This document shows, piece by piece, positions 47,794 through 60,238 of a DNA stretch of 64,000 bases. A program made the position numbers and the translations under genes. A model generated the notes under the pieces. The model was not told where the DNA came from. It saw only the letters and a program-made list of their open reading frames with translations, and made no database searches. The stretch spans positions 806,001 through 870,000 of the forward strand of contig NW_026516664.1 in NCBI RefSeq assembly GCF_025766255.1. The letters are read 5' to 3'. How positions within the stretch are numbered: position 1 is the first letter of the stretch; every line of letters starts with the position of its first letter. This DNA comes from Zychaea mexicana. Taxonomy: Eukaryota > Mucoromycota > Mucoromycetes > Mucorales > Lichtheimiaceae.

Positions 47794-48730
47794 CAGTTGA
47801 CCCCCGTTTTTTGCAGTAGCGGTTTTTCGTGAAAAAAACTGCAAAAAGCGGGGAACTGCAAAAAGCGAGGACGGGTATAAGGGTGTTACACAGGCTGACT
47901 ATAGCTTGGCCTACCTAGTGTCAATTATGTGAACCATTTAAGGAACATCAGTACTTAATTGAGGTTACTTTTACATTGCAACTTCAAATAAAAAGACCTA
48001 ATTCTTTTTGCAATTGTTTTATACACACTATTCACACCATACATCATGACAAAAAGAAAAACATAGGAAAAGCTTACTGACGAATTAATGAAGCAGCCTA
48101 TCAGTATTATATCACTATAAAAAATGCACTACACAAATCTAGTAGGTGCAGTCATGACTAACAGCACTAACAGTGAATCAAACAATGCAGACGAAGTTGC
48201 ACTTAGCCAGATCAATGATCATATAAGCCTTATTTATGGTGCCAATAACCTTGTAAACTTCACTTTTGATGCAGATCCAGGTGAGGAAATTGCAGCTGTT
48301 AATCCACTGCTGTCCGATGAAGAAATTGTTGGTGCTGTTCATAATGAAAGAATAACTGATGATGATGTTGTTGACAAAGGCAACGAAGATGCTAACATGA
48401 CTGTTTCATCTGAACCTGTTACACCAGTATATAGTTTGCAAGAAAAACAACTAGTATTTAGATGCCCCAGAACATCAAAAACATCTGGAATGAACTCAGA
48501 ATAATCCAGGATGATTTGTGCAAGAAAAGCCAGAACAAACATCATTGGTTCGATTCTCAGCGTCGCCGCTCTCTAATAGAATGAAAATTACAAGCGGAAA
48601 ATTGCAGCTGCAAAATGCAAAAAGTGAGGAAACTGCAATTTTACTAAGTGGTGAACGGGATTCCTCCAAAAAAAGCTGCAAAAACTGAGGACCTGCAAAA
48701 AGTGGAGGTGCAAAAAACGGGGGTCAACTG
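47794..48730. mobile_element. Nonautonomous pogo/Tigger-like element, 937 bp, TA-flanked
   Basis: Perfect inverted repeats of about 22 bases begin CAGTTGACCCCCG at 47,794 and end with the complement CGGGGGTCAACTG at 48,730. TA dinucleotides sit at 47,792-47,793 and 48,731-48,732, as expected for Tc1/mariner-pogo insertion. Inside both ends are short repeats of ACTGCAAAAAGCG type. The interior carries the tail of a transposase frame (see separate entry) but no catalytic domain, so it must have relied on an enzyme in trans. The perfect repeats suggest relatively recent activity. Confidence 0.85.
48124..48504 (+). pseudogene. Remnant of a pogo-type transposase C-terminus
   Basis: An ATG at 48,124 opens 126 codons of acidic protein with DPGEEIAAVNPLLSDEEIV and ERITDDDVVD, a pattern found in the acidic C-terminal tails of Tigger/pogo transposases. 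No DDE domain, CENP-B-like HTH or upstream continuation is present. It lies wholly inside the TA-flanked element, so it is most likely left after an internal deletion. Whether it is still translated is unknown. Confidence 0.5.
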
Positions 48731-48732
48731 TA

Positions 48733-49611
48733 CAATGATGAAGATTATATGGTCGTGCACTACTAGCTCTCTTCACTCTGTACACCCACTAGGACACTAG
48801 TCCTGAATAAAAAGAAGGTGAAAAGTGCAAATGAAAGAAAGTTACGAGTGTACGCCGAAAGCAATAACGAATACTGATTCTGCACGTACATCACTTTGGG
48901 TTATGACGATGATAGCCCTAAAACAAGGTGAAAAGCAATAACGAATACTGATTCTACACGCACAACACTTGCATCATTCCAGTCCCAAAGAAAAAGGCAA
49001 AACGCGCAGTCGAGTTTTTTTTTATACAGCCACAACAAACTGACGGGGGTTGAACGTCTTGCTGCTGCTGCTGCCGCTGCTGCTCTCAAGTGCCAGTAAG
49101 CTGCAGCAGTTTGAAGGACTGTCTTGACGATACTATCGTTGTTGTCTGTCAACTGTCATGCTAGTGTCTTTTTCTATTGTGCGTATCACTATGCTGCTCC
49201 GCTTGATGTGCTCCGCTCTGGTCCAACAAATGTTGGCGACGGGTCTGTGCGCTTTAGTAGAACAAAGAATCGGCGCTATAAAAAGAGTGTATTTTTACCA
49301 GTGGTCAAACTGCGTGTTAAGCTGAAGCACCACAACAGCTTTATGCTTGTATAGAGCGTACAGCTTACGTGCGTAGAACGTTCACTATTTTCAGTAATGC
49401 CTCAGCGGATACTGCTTGAGGTCGTCAACTGAATAAATAAAAAATGCCCTTTTAGCAATATTCGGTAGAAATGGATGTTCTGGAAAGACCGAAAATAATG
49501 AGCCTCCGAGTGGGAAGATGCTCAATAGCATTTGTATAACAGCAGCCAATTTATCAAGTGGTCAGATTGCCTGTACTACTGTTGGCTCAGTTTCAGGCGC
49601 AGAGTGTATAC
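48733..49611. repeat. Intergenic region with a duplicated 37-base segment and a CTG-type run
   Basis: GAAAGCAATAACGAATACTG at about 48,858 and a close copy at about 48,930 extend into TTCTGCACGTACATCACT and TTCTACACGCACAACACT. A run of GCT/GCC triplets lies near 49,059-49,083. No gene is supported. Confidence 0.5.
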
Positions 49612-50424
49612 ATGATGTGCCAAAAACGACGATCGCGTCAAGACAATACCCTAGCGCATAGGTTTGAACAAATATCAACAGAAGACGCGGAGGACGACCT
49701 CGAAGCTGTGTGAGTGAAGCGCGACACCAATCATGGTGCTCATCGGACTTCAAAGTGCAACTTTTGGGTATCGTTGCAGGTACAGCTGTGGGTCGCTCGT
49801 TGTCACTTTCGGGCAATGGTGCGATTAATCATAACATGGGGAGCCAAGCCTATTTTCATGGTGGTACTCAACCAGCCATTTCTGAACGATCGCTGGAGCC
49901 ATCGCCGCTCCCACCTCCGTCAGTAACTGCAGGTATGACCGGTGCTGCTGGAGCTGATGGATCGGCTGTTGCTACACACAACAACAAGAATAACCGGCTA
50001 TCCAAGGTGGAAAAACAGCCCGTGGATCCCGCAACACTTGAAAAACAACAGTACTATGGCAACATAGACATTGGACTCCTTCTCCGACTCATGCCACTGC
50101 GAATAACTATTAAACAATGGAGTTTAGCCAGGACAACAACAACAGCAACAGGAGCAATACGATCCCAACCGACGCAATCCCCATGCCAGCTGGATGTCTC
50201 AAGCATCCACTATCGAACCTTTCTGTACAGCAGCTACATACAATTACGTTACACAACCCTATCAACTTCCTGTAGCAACCTCACCAGTCGAACGACCTCC
50301 TACTACTATCATCCGCGAATCCACCTATAACAATCTCCATGCACCAATTTTCCATTTCAGTGTTCCGCCAGACGACAATGCTGTCCTAGCTGATTGGTGC
50401 AAGGTTTTAGTGGAGTCGTCGTAG
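49612..50424 (+). CDS. Gln/Asn-rich hypothetical protein, at least two introns, exon borders uncertain
   Basis: The start is an ATG pair at 49,612-49,617 followed by a basic stretch (CQKRRSRQD) and an acidic one (EDAEDDLEA), ending at a strong GTGAGT donor (49,710). A middle coding part (about 49,780-50,060) is Ser/Pro/Gly/Asn-rich (SLEPSPLPPPSVTAGMTGAAG) and its acceptor is probably TCGTTGCAG. A last exon (from about 50,130) begins GQQQQQQEQYDP and ends with a conserved-looking tail, FHFSVPPDDNAVLADWCKV, before TAG at 50,422-50,424. The junction phases do not all fit, so one border is wrong or the gene carries a frameshift. I do not recognise the family; composition suggests a regulatory, largely disordered protein. 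Confidence 0.5.
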
Positions 50425-52593
50425 TAAGGTATCTTTGTCAGGAGATGATACAAAATTGTTTCGCTCAGTTATAAAATAGCAGCAGCTGTAGCGACCCGGG
50501 CGAAGGTCGACCAGATACATGCATACTCGGCTTCTTTGAGAGGCACTCGAGAAAGAAAGGTTCAGATTGTTCGGATATCAGGCGCCAAATTTCAAAAGCA
50601 CCGGGTTTCGCCTCCAAGAAACCAGGATCAAACTAAAGACCGGATTCCTTACTCTTCCAAGTGGCAAAGGCTTCCTTGGGCACCCAGGTCATTTCGCAAG
50701 AGCCGACTTCACGCCAAAAGACTTTCCAGTGCGGGAATAGTTCCCTTTCCAGTAAAAAAATTTCAAGCCGCCAAAGGCTGCAGGCACCACCTGCCCAAAG
50801 AAGGACAGCCCCAGCTATTTTTATCCACAAAGCAAAAGTGCAGGAATGGGGTTGAACTTACATGACAATGACGCTGAGCTCCTGGAGCATGGGAGGTTCA
50901 GGGGTACGAAAAACGAGGATAACAAGGCATAGCATTCGGTAGCAGGGGTCAAAGAAACGTTGCTCTAGTCGCAAGGGCATACGCAGGAACAACATTATCG
51001 CAAATGAGCTGGATTAGACTAATTGACGATCTCCAAGAAAGAGGATAAAGCCAGCGAAACTAGTTCCTATCCGTCTTCTCTATATCACATCCGACCTTTA
51101 GAAATAGTTACAGAGGCGATACGAAAAAGAGGAGAGGCAATAGAAGGAATTAGTCAGTGAAATATTTATATATATGCATAAGTATTCCTAGCATAAATGA
51201 ATATGCCTAAAAAAAGACTACCAAGTAGCACATAGCGTAATAACCACGCAAGCTTACAAACCTTTTTGTCATGTGTTGTCAAGAGCCGCTGTAAATGTGT
51301 CTCGATGATGACATCTTCTGCTGCCAATATAAACCAAAGCGTTGTCCCCATCCCCACCACACTTGCTTTGCTTTCGCTATCCCCATATGTCCTTTCTCGG
51401 TACCCTTTCAACCCCCGCTGGCTGTAGTCCAGTGTCATCCCTTCACTATGCTAGGGGCCCATCTACCGGATGCTTTCCAAAACCACCCGCCAATACGGTC
51501 GTTATAAAGCACACGGTGCAGCAGGCATCAGGCAGCAGCACACGCATATAGGCCCCAACAGTCACAATTTATCAAAGTTCCCGTGCTTGAGTCTTATTAG
51601 ATACACACAGAAGATTTCAGCTAAAGTTCTTATGTCAATTTATATTTTATCTTGATGTCCTTCCCGGGCAAATACTCAACCCGATAAAAGAAGAGACAGC
51701 ATTGACGGGGTGGGACTGGGATTACCGTACGGCAGCAACAATAACGCCCACAAACAAAAGCAGCAGAGCTGGTAGAAACCAGGGAATGGTAGGCGTAGAA
51801 GCGAGCATAGTGACAGTGATAAAAAAGAAGCTGTTAAGGAAGAAGACCCAAGTGGATACTTTTTAGATCCGTTGCCTTGCACAGCACTTGATAATAATAC
51901 AGTACTGTTATCTCATACTTACGTATTCAGCCTATTGTTGCGTTACCAATTTTTAATGATAGCTTCGATTTTCCTGCATTGGTTGTTTGCTGTCAACAAT
52001 CCCACAAGTAAAGCAGCCAGCTACAAATAGAAACTAAGTTATTTCGATTACTGTATATGTACTGCAAGTGCCGAGCTGTTGCCCTTCTGCTTACTAAGCG
52101 GACACTCAGCTAACAGAGACAAGAAGGCGGATTGGCAGGCCTATCCGTCTACTACTACGAGTGGCATATAGTGCACTCATTACACACACACACACACAGC
52201 TTTCTCCTCATTATAACACAATATCATATACTGTAAACTTAAGAAAATGGGGCGGATATGAAATAATAGAGTCTGAATTTTATGTATGATGTTCTTGCTG
52301 ATTGGTGTTGTATGTAAAGAAAAAAATAAAGCTAAGTGTAATTCTACAGTAGTTTCGGTTTTTTTGTTTCTTTGATTGATTGATAGATCTTCTGGCGTTT
52401 CTAATTGGATGTGTGCGTGTGTGCTTGCAGATGTGGACGTGTGGAGAATTGATTAATAAAGTCCTAAAAGTATATGCAATGAAGAGGGGATCTAACAAAG
52501 AAGAAAAGAAAAAGGCTAAGGTTTCCTATTTTACTACTGCTATGATAGTACTACTGCGTTATGAAAAAGATGGCGACAAGTGCGTGGATGCTG
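50425..52593. other. Intergenic, no gene firmly seen
   Basis: About 2.2 kb. Long overlapping frames at 50,536-50,865 (both strands) have no domain. A short minus-strand piece, 51,726-51,808, reads as a Met followed by a hydrophobic helix (IPWFLPALLLLFVGVIVAAV) and a GTAATC donor, which could be an exon of a small membrane protein, but no partner exon was found. A short CA repeat lies at about 52,183-52,198. Confidence 0.35.
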
Positions 52594-53476
52594 TTAATAG
52601 TGAGGTACGCCTACGGGTACAGCTGGTGGTGTAGGCGCTTCTGGGATGATAATGTAAGTGCGTTTGGGTTCCGGAGATGGTATGGGTGCCTTTGATGATA
52701 TTTTGAAAGCAGCAAAACAGCACGGTTTGTGTGAGTGAGAGAGAGAAGACTTGCTGTTGGAAGATGTAATATATTTAAAAAAAAGACAGATACATACCAA
52801 GAAGCAGACTTCGAGATCCTTCTCGTACACCAGGCCCCATCTGCTATCCTCTTCTTCTACCGCAAGTCGGTAATTGTCGGCTGCACCTGGAGGCAAGCCC
52901 CATGCCGAGGGATCTCTTAAAATGTCATAATCTTGCTCTCGTTGCTGTTGTTGGCATTGCAAAAAAAAATACCGCGAATGAAGCGTTCGGCCTTTTGCAT
53001 TCTGTAAGCGTACGATGTCTTGAAATGTGTAAAGTCGATATCCCGGCCACGGAAGAGTGGACGACGTCGCGAATGGTGGTGCTGTAGCTGTTTTTCGTTA
53101 AAACTTGCTACCGCTGTCGGCGGTTGTGCTGTTGTTGTGTTCCCAAAGAGCTCATAGGCCACGGTGGAGATAGTGCTCACGAACATTGAGTTAAGAGACC
53201 AATGCCCTTTGGTTGGTCGCTCGTCACGCGCTTCTTCTTTTCTTGTTTTTCCTGTGCTACCTGGCCCCGATGGTACGGATCATAGCAGGGGCCGAAAATT
53301 TGTCGCTTCATGGTGCCAAAGATGCCGAGCAGCCCCATCAGACCACTAGGTTGACTAGGTCGTGTTTCGACCGCTGTCGCCATCGTTGTCGTATCACTAT
53401 CACTAGTCGCTTGCTGTTGGTTCTGAGCCTTGCCGCCGGTGGTCACGAAAGTCTTGCCAAGGAGATATTTCCACAT
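52594..53476 (-). CDS. Unrecognised spliced gene, about three coding blocks
   Basis: Coding-like blocks on the minus strand start with an ATG at 53,476 (MWKYLLGKTFVTTGGKAQN), continue through a Ser/Thr/Gln segment to KRQIFGPCYDPYHRG, then KEKQ/KKK-rich sequence. A second block (about 53,160-52,970) has AYELFGNTTTAQPP, RRPLFRGRDIDFTHFK and AYRMQKAERFIRG. A third (about 52,960-52,800) has DYDILRDPSAWGLPPGAAD and WGLVYEKDLEV, ending at a GTATGT donor near 52,795. A last exon may end in the Pro-rich VPVGVPHY-type frame near 52,600. I could not set all junctions in phase. The blocks look like real protein, but I know no family. Confidence 0.45.
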
Positions 53477-56400
53477 TTTTTGTGCTGGTATGTTTTTACA
53501 AGAAGTTGTATACAAAGAGATATATGGTTACAAGTGTACGTAATGTGTTGCTCTTTTTGAAAAGCACTGTTTGGGTATTGCGATCAAGAGGTAGTAGTAG
53601 AGTAAAACAAGGGTTGAAAGTGGAAGATGGAGGAAAGAGAGATGAGAAGATTGAGGGAAGACACACAGCTTTGATTGATTTTTATAATGTGACAGAGGCA
53701 CTGAAGTGCATGTCACAGCTTTGATTGATGAAAAAGTTCCATCCCCTGTCCTCTCTCTTTTTGAGTACACACGATCACCATTCTCCAAACAGCAGCAAAC
53801 CCATGCATTGCCCTTTCTCCTGCTGATTAAGCGCTTTCCTTCCATAGCCTCTTCACCACTGCCTTCTTTTGAGTACGTACGCGTTCAATACGACTTCTTA
53901 TTCGCTCTATGTTCTCTTGGGCTGTATTGTGTAGTAGTAGCAGTCATACCCACCTGTTTCCCTTGGCTCAGACGTGTACGCAGCCCGTGTACGCAGCCCG
54001 TGTTTGCATATAACATTCCTAAGCCGTAGCCTGCTAAGCACAGCCTCCTCCTCAACGGACTCGTAGGTCCGTGAATACACTATATCATTGCTGGTGTGTT
54101 CTTGTTGCTGTTTGTCACAATAACACTTACTCTATCACCCACCATATGACCTGAATGTTATGCCGGTAGTCGTATATCACCCATTATAAGTCTTGTCTAG
54201 TTATCGTTTTGGATGATTAATGTCAAGACACATCGCAGAAGCTTTCAAAGCGTCATACAGATGCATATCTTTCATTGTTCTGTCGTAATTTTCATGTGTC
54301 CTTCTTTCCAGCGATGAATTATTCTTTTCAGTCCAATAATGTTTATACGCCCCGGTGATGCAACGGAGAGACATGAGGATTTAGGTTGGAACACCCTGCT
54401 GCTGCTGCTACGACAATGACCAATAAGGATGATGGACACCTTTACATGATCACTACTACTGATACATACGTCTACTATCGTAATTCAATTCTCTCCTGCT
54501 TCTAGCTTACATCATCTCGCTCTCTCCAGCTCATTCTGCGATTACCTTAATCATTCCTCTGCTATATTTTTATTCATTTCATCAATGCTTTCTTATTGTC
54601 TAACTACCCCTCTCTGTAAAATTACCATTCAAGCATCGACAATTTCGTACCGCAAGGAAGCGACCGTATGCCTTATGGCGCTGATCAATCCAGCCTTCCA
54701 TAATTAAAACAAACATTTAAACTAAAAAGCATGATACTTATCCAATATTCCTTCAGATAACTAATTTTGCCAATCGAAGATCTTGATCCAAAAGATCCAT
54801 ATTAAGTATTGGCTCGGATTCGCTATTCGAGCATCTCCTTGGCAACCGCACATAACATTTTCTTTATTCGAAGCCGAATAGTGGTGATTGTTCTTGTTCT
54901 TGTTTGATGAAAACGTATTCGATAGCCACTGTTTCCGATAATGATTCTCGATTCGGTGGAGTAAACAGCTTGTGCCCAGTAATTTGACGATGAATTTTTC
55001 ATGTAACTGGTATTGTCAGTATTATTAAGCATGCTGTAAATTTGAGAAGGAACAGGATGGATGGTAATGTAGCAATACGTTCAACCATTTTCTACTTGTA
55101 AAATAAATGGCTTTGATATGATATTACGAGTATCAGGCTGTCCGTACGAACATTATTTGAACGCAATATCTTATCACTTAAAAAATAGATTGACGATTTT
55201 TTATGCGACAAAGAATAATAGTATCATGGGCCGGAACTCGACTTGCACTACTATGATGTAGTAAGCTTACTACAGCTGTCATTTGTCTTGGGCGGTATAA
55301 GGTACACATTGTTAAATTGAAGCTTTTCGCTTTTAAAAATCATAGCAGCGACGGAAGAAGAGGCGAGGCTTGTAAGAGCAATCAATGATTTATTAAGATG
55401 GTTCCTATACTTGTTTCGCTATAAAGATTGTTGCTGCTTACATCCGTCGCCGATGTGTAGGGGGCGAAAACAATTGGTTTCCATGCGTTTGTTCGTAATT
55501 ACCACTGCTGCCATACCGCAGTATAATGACTATGCCGTCAACTCTGTGTATGGCTGGCACTTTTGTCGTGTCATTTAGCATTCAAAAATGGCTTTTGCCA
55601 ACACGTCTTATGTTATCATGCAATGCCACCACGATCACTTACGTTTGATGAACCAAGATATTCCAATCAAATATCTATAGCTGGATTTCAATGTCCTACG
55701 ACGATCCGCTTATTGACACGGAAACTTCTATGTCGCGTGTGGTTGACAGCTTTCTATTGGTGCTAGAAACAAGTACGGTATAAACTTTGTGAGTAAGTCG
55801 TTCTTCGATGTCATTGGTTCATTCGGCATTAACCCGGCATTCAGAGACCGACAGACTTTTTTTCCTGGAATGTAAAGACGTTCCTTTTTCCACATCCATT
55901 TGACAACCTCGGCTACATTACTACTTCAAGGTGTCATAGAACCCTTTGTCCCAATTACATTAAAATGGAAAGAAAAGAGCCATGATGAGCCATTTTCACC
56001 ATTCACAGTGCACTCGTGACCCCAAACCTTCTTCTACACATAAGCAATGCAACCTTCTCCCTCTCGGACGTGTCTAGAAATAGGCAAATAATACTAACAG
56101 TATTATCTTGAAGCTAATCTCTGATCGGCAGGCACTTTTAAACAAGTTCTTTACTTTACAACTGTAACTCATTAGCAATCCTTATCGATCCAAGAGAAAG
56201 AATTCAAGGAGGAGGAGGAGAGGGGAAAAGAGTTGCAATGCAGAATTAGGAAAGAGTCTAATTCAGTAACATAGGGTCCTAGACATTTCGCTATTAAATT
56301 TATTAGACAGACTCCCTTCTCTACTAAGACCAGGGATGTGGTGCTCAAAGAAGGGAAGGGCAAGGGGAGTGGAAGGAGCAGAATGCGACGATCCCTGGAC

Positions 56401-56566
56401 TAAAATAACCTTGGCTCTCTTTGCACCCCCCAACTCGAAAACGGTTCCTTTACTTAAAAGGCAATCGATCCGAGATGCGAGATGGAAGCGTAGGAGTAGG
56501 AGAGGGATCCGGGATGGTATTATACGTTTTGTATTTTTTTTTAGAGTTTTAGTGCGTCAGGGTCGA
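53477..56566. other. Long intergenic region, no gene seen
   Basis: About 3.1 kb. A 69-codon minus-strand frame at 54,823-55,032 begins with ATG and is Ser/Thr/Arg-rich, but has no support beyond being open. Frames at 53,528-53,845, 53,706-54,029 and 55,563-55,766 are pyrimidine- or purine-rich shadows. A short direct repeat GTACGCAGCCCGT occurs near 53,969-54,000. Confidence 0.4.
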
Positions 56567-57720
56567 TCACAACCGTAATTTTCGGATGAGCCGTTCGCCA
56601 TTCCTTTCGGTCGTCGACTTGGCCTTGTCATTGGGCAGTCCAAATGCTTTCATGCTAACACACACATGGCAGTTGTCATCAATCATTCCACGCCTGTCGT
56701 TGTTGCTAGTCACGTTGAGGAGGAGTCTAATAAAACTTACAGGTACAAGACATCAAAGGGCGCACGGATGTCGGCGACAGAATTTGCCTCGCTGGATACG
56801 ATGAGATTGTCCCCATTGGTACAAGCAATGAGCTCCTTGCTCAACTGTAGTACATAAGCCCGCTGAGTATTGTCTACACACATCCCCGAAATGCCCGTTA
56901 TATATATGATGAGTTACACAACAAAGTGTTGAATGGAAGAGAAAGCAGGTGAGACAGGCACAAACGGCACATGTCAGCCGAAATAGCACTTCTTCCATTT
57001 CATCCCGAATATAGACCTCCCCCTCTCGCTTTGAATTATAACCTACCTCGCGTTCCAGCGCCGTAGCATAGTTCAAACAAAAGACCGCGCTCAATTGCAT
57101 GTTGAACAGCGCCCCGATCGAGTCGGAAGGGTAATCTTTTACTACAGTCCATGGAGATGATATCGATGTGAGCGGTTCGACATGCCGCTTCAAACGTTGC
57201 CTCGTTGCTTGTTCGTAAAGCAACCAGTTGGTATTTAGATCGCAGCCTGTCAATCTCTTCCTATTCATCAAAGTTTTAGTCAGCGAGATGCTTTTTCTTT
57301 CCAGGTCCGTCAAGTCAAAGAAGTGTAATCCATTTACTTGAGTAGGTGTAACGTTGGTTTCCACAGTAACGCGCGTGAGTTGCACTACGGAATGCTGAAC
57401 AATTTCAAACGGAATCGACGGAATCGCTCGAGCCTATTACAAATACTTGTTCGTTTAGCAAAAAGAAGAATGGACCCTCCCTCTCTCCAATATCACACCT
57501 TATTTGGATGGTCAATGACATGATTTAACGCAACGACACTTTCGGCAACTACGGAATGTTTGTACACAGTTAATCAAAAGAACAGCCAGAACTTATTACT
57601 TTCCACAAAGAGGAGAATGCATAGATTACTTTGACTGAAGCGAGCGAGAATCAATCGCAAGCGATCGGTATTCTTGTCATCAACTTCGGGCAAGTACGGA
57701 ATATTAAAGTCAAAATACAT
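56567..57720 (-). CDS. RPP1: RNase P/MRP protein subunit Rpp1 (p30), 223 aa
   Basis: Six exons on the minus strand: 57630-57720, 57499-57548, 57338-57433, 57047-57260, 56741-56873 and 56567-56654, all in phase. The start MYFDFNIPYLP and VVALNHVIDHP match the N-terminus of the Rpp1/p30 family. The middle has YQLVALRTSNEATFEAAC, then HIDIISMDCSKRLPF and HAIERGLLFELCYGAG; the end has NLIVSSEANSVADIRAPFDVLYL and AFGLPNDKAKS. This is the PHP/TIM-barrel-like protein that helps the RNase P and MRP RNAs process tRNA and rRNA. Several exons are hidden because the longest open frame in the area (56,753-57,385) runs through introns in wrong frames. Yeast Rpp1 is longer (293 aa) and the human p30 268 aa, so this form is compact. 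Confidence 0.88.
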
Positions 57721-58338
57721 TTTTTTTTTCTTTGTGATACCCTGAAAAGAAGTGTGCCTCTCTCCTATTGACGGACACTCACTCGGGCGCGCAGGACTAC
57801 TCCTACTCCCTCAACCCCACCCCCTTTGTTTTTTCATTGCCAGCAATGAATGGAGTGTGGCTTATTTAATAAGGAACAAACCCACCATGAATGCAATACG
57901 AGGCTAACTAATTAAAATTCTCCGGTGAATGGGTAACTTTCTGAGGCACCCTTACACAAGACGCGTGATACATGGTTGATTGTTGTATGGGATCCTGTAA
58001 GTAGAGGACATGGTACTGTAGAGCTTAGAAAGAGAGAGAGAGAATAGTATTATTATTATTAATATAATTAAGTAAGAAACTCGGGTTGGAAAAAGAAGGG
58101 ATGGCCCACAAAAAGATGTGGGGGGGGATATAATATCTCCACAGTTTTTATAAAAGAGGGAATTGTATAAGTAAGAAAAAGGTGGTAGTACTACTTAGAA
58201 TGGAAAAAAGAAGAAAAAATAGAGGGCGGGAAGGCGCAGCTTTCTTTGTGTCCTCTAGTTTTTCCTTTTGCTTCATCTAGATTAATAAAGAAAGAGAGAC
58301 AAAGAGAGACAAAGAACGCATGGGCGGGGCAGGGTCAT
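57721..58338. other. Intergenic region, no gene seen
   Basis: About 620 bases upstream of RPP1 and downstream of the transporter gene. It contains GA- and ATT-type simple repeats (58,029-58,066) and a G9 run near 58,120. No coding frame. Confidence 0.45.
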
Positions 58339-59160
58339 TTATGACAATGGGCCCGTGGGGAGCAGGAAGTAGGATGATTCCTTGGTCAAGAGGCCGGCCA
58401 AAGCATTGTACCAGGCAATGCAGGCTGTGACGACGCCCAAGGCACCACCGGCAACCTTTGCGCCGTTGCTGCCGTGGAAGTCTGCGGCCGCGAGCAGGAT
58501 GAAGGTGATGGTCAAGCAGAAGAACAGAGCAATCATGGCAACCGACGAGCGGTGGGCAGCAATCAACATCAAGGCGGTGAAGATAGCCCATGCGGTGAGG
58601 TAGATACCGAGCGAGTGTGCCAAGAGGCCTGGATGATCGTCATAGGCAGCCTGGATGTTGGCACCGGGGATGAACATGATGGCGTACGACAGCCAGAAGC
58701 CACCGTAGCTGGAGAAGGCAGTGGCACCAAAGGTGTTGCCAGTGCGGAACTCCCACATACCGGCAAGAAGCTGGAGAAAGACGGGTAAGTTTAGCTTTCC
58801 TGTCTGGATGTCTGTCTGGATGTCTGATCCGCCCTGTTACGCTCTACCACCATCTCATTTTCACCAGATTCTACCCCGCAAACGGGCCAGATAGAACCCG
58901 ATAACAGAACCGCCCCCCCCCTTCCCAAAGTTCTTTACCTGAACCAAACCACCGTAGAAGAAGGCGAGACCGACGACGACATTGTTGGGCGATCCGGTGG
59001 GCATGCCGGCGCTGGCGTTGTGGAGCGAAAGGACCAGAGTGGTCAGAGCGAAACCGCAGAGACCAAGAGGACCTGGGTTAGCGATTGTCACAGGCGCAGC
59101 AACGACGGGTGCTGGAGTGGATGCCTGGTACTTGGCCTCGATATCTTGTTCAGCAGACAT
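58339..59160 (-). CDS. Acetate/ammonium transporter of the GPR1/FUN34/YaaH (Ato/Ady2) family, 217 aa
   Basis: Two exons on the minus strand, 58939-59160 and 58339-58770, joined in phase 0. The N-terminus is cytosolic. The family signature [18 protein letters not shown] begins about residue 28, and [20 protein letters not shown] follows the splice junction. Six hydrophobic helices can be counted, including [61 protein letters not shown] and [21 protein letters not shown]. Family members import acetate with protons or are linked to ammonium export. Length is a little below the yeast proteins (about 280 aa) mainly through a short N-terminus. No break seen. Confidence 0.92.
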
Positions 59161-59259
59161 TATTAATTGTTGACTTGGTGACAAAGTAAGAGCAGAAGCA
59201 GAGGAGAAGATGTGTGTAAAGGAATAACCAATGACCAAGGCGAGGAGAATGGAAGCTCG

Positions 59260-59267
59260 TATTTATA
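59260..59267 (-). promoter_or_regulatory. Putative TATA box of the Ato-type transporter gene
   Basis: TATAAATA on the minus strand lies 100 bases upstream of the ATG at 59,160. A CCAAT word on the plus strand near 59,228 and a poly(dA:dT) tract at 59,280-59,296 add to a promoter-like picture. Function is inferred from position only. Confidence 0.4.
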
Positions 59268-59296
59268 TTCTTTCCAGTAATTTTTTTTTTTTTTTT

Positions 59297-60201
59297 GTTT
59301 TTGGCTATCTGTGGAGTAGGTTGGGGGAAAAAAAAAAAAGTGAGAGAGGGTCGGGCTATCAAAAGCCAGTGTTTTACACTGTGTCCACTCACCTCCCCCA
59401 ACCTGCTCTCCTCCTGTCTCCCTTCCTTTCAAATATAAAGAAAGTGGGAGGCACCCAATGCATGGTGGGAAAATCCTCAGATGATGCAAAGAGTGGGGAA
59501 GCTGTAGCACGAAGAGAGCAAGAGCAGAAGCCCCTATCATGATGCACCTAGTATGTGTCTATGTCGCTATGTGCTGCTGCTATGTGTCTATGTGGCCTAT
59601 GTGAAAAAGCAAAAGATAAAGTACTTAGGGAGCCTGCAGATTATTGCCAATATCCACTGCCATAAATGAAACAAAAACACGCATGCTCTCTTTTTTGTGT
59701 TTGCATGAGCCCTTTTCTCTCTCTCTCTCGCCTTAAGCGCAACTTTGGAAAAGACTTATTATTATTATTATTAGTATTGGAAAAGGGCATAGAAGGGCGT
59801 ATCACAAAGCATCTTGCTCTTGCTTTCTTATTATTCTCATCGCCGTGCCACACGCAATAATGAGCTCGTCCACTTCCCCCCCCTCCCCCAAATGTTCTCT
59901 GTGATTCTGTGATCAAGAGACAAGAAGAAGTGAAAAAAGTGCCCGGCTCGCTTCTCGAGATATACACACAAAGAGTGCTCATAGTCTATATCTGGGCGCT
60001 TTTTCTCTCTCTCTCTCTCTCTCTCTGTCTCTGTGTGTGTGTGTATGTAGACGATCGCTACTGCCAATAGACTGCTGCCCGTTCTAATCAATTGCGTAGG
60101 ATGATCGGCCTCAGTAATGATAGAACTGGTCTATTATCTCAACCCACTCTGTTTCACTCTGCACCCAGACACGCGCACCGCATACTATCCACCCACTGCC
60201 T

Positions 60202-60238
<37 letters not shown>

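Noticed and set aside
48540..48560. GGTTCGATTCT, similar to a tRNA B box
   Set aside because: No A box, acceptor stem or cloverleaf could be drawn around it, and it lies inside the pogo-like element.
50536..50865. Overlapping open frames on both strands
   Set aside because: Neither strand shows a domain, splice partners or codon preference; likely chance openness.
53528..53845. Minus-strand frame of 105 codons
   Set aside because: Simple purine-rich sequence gives the openness; no domain seen.
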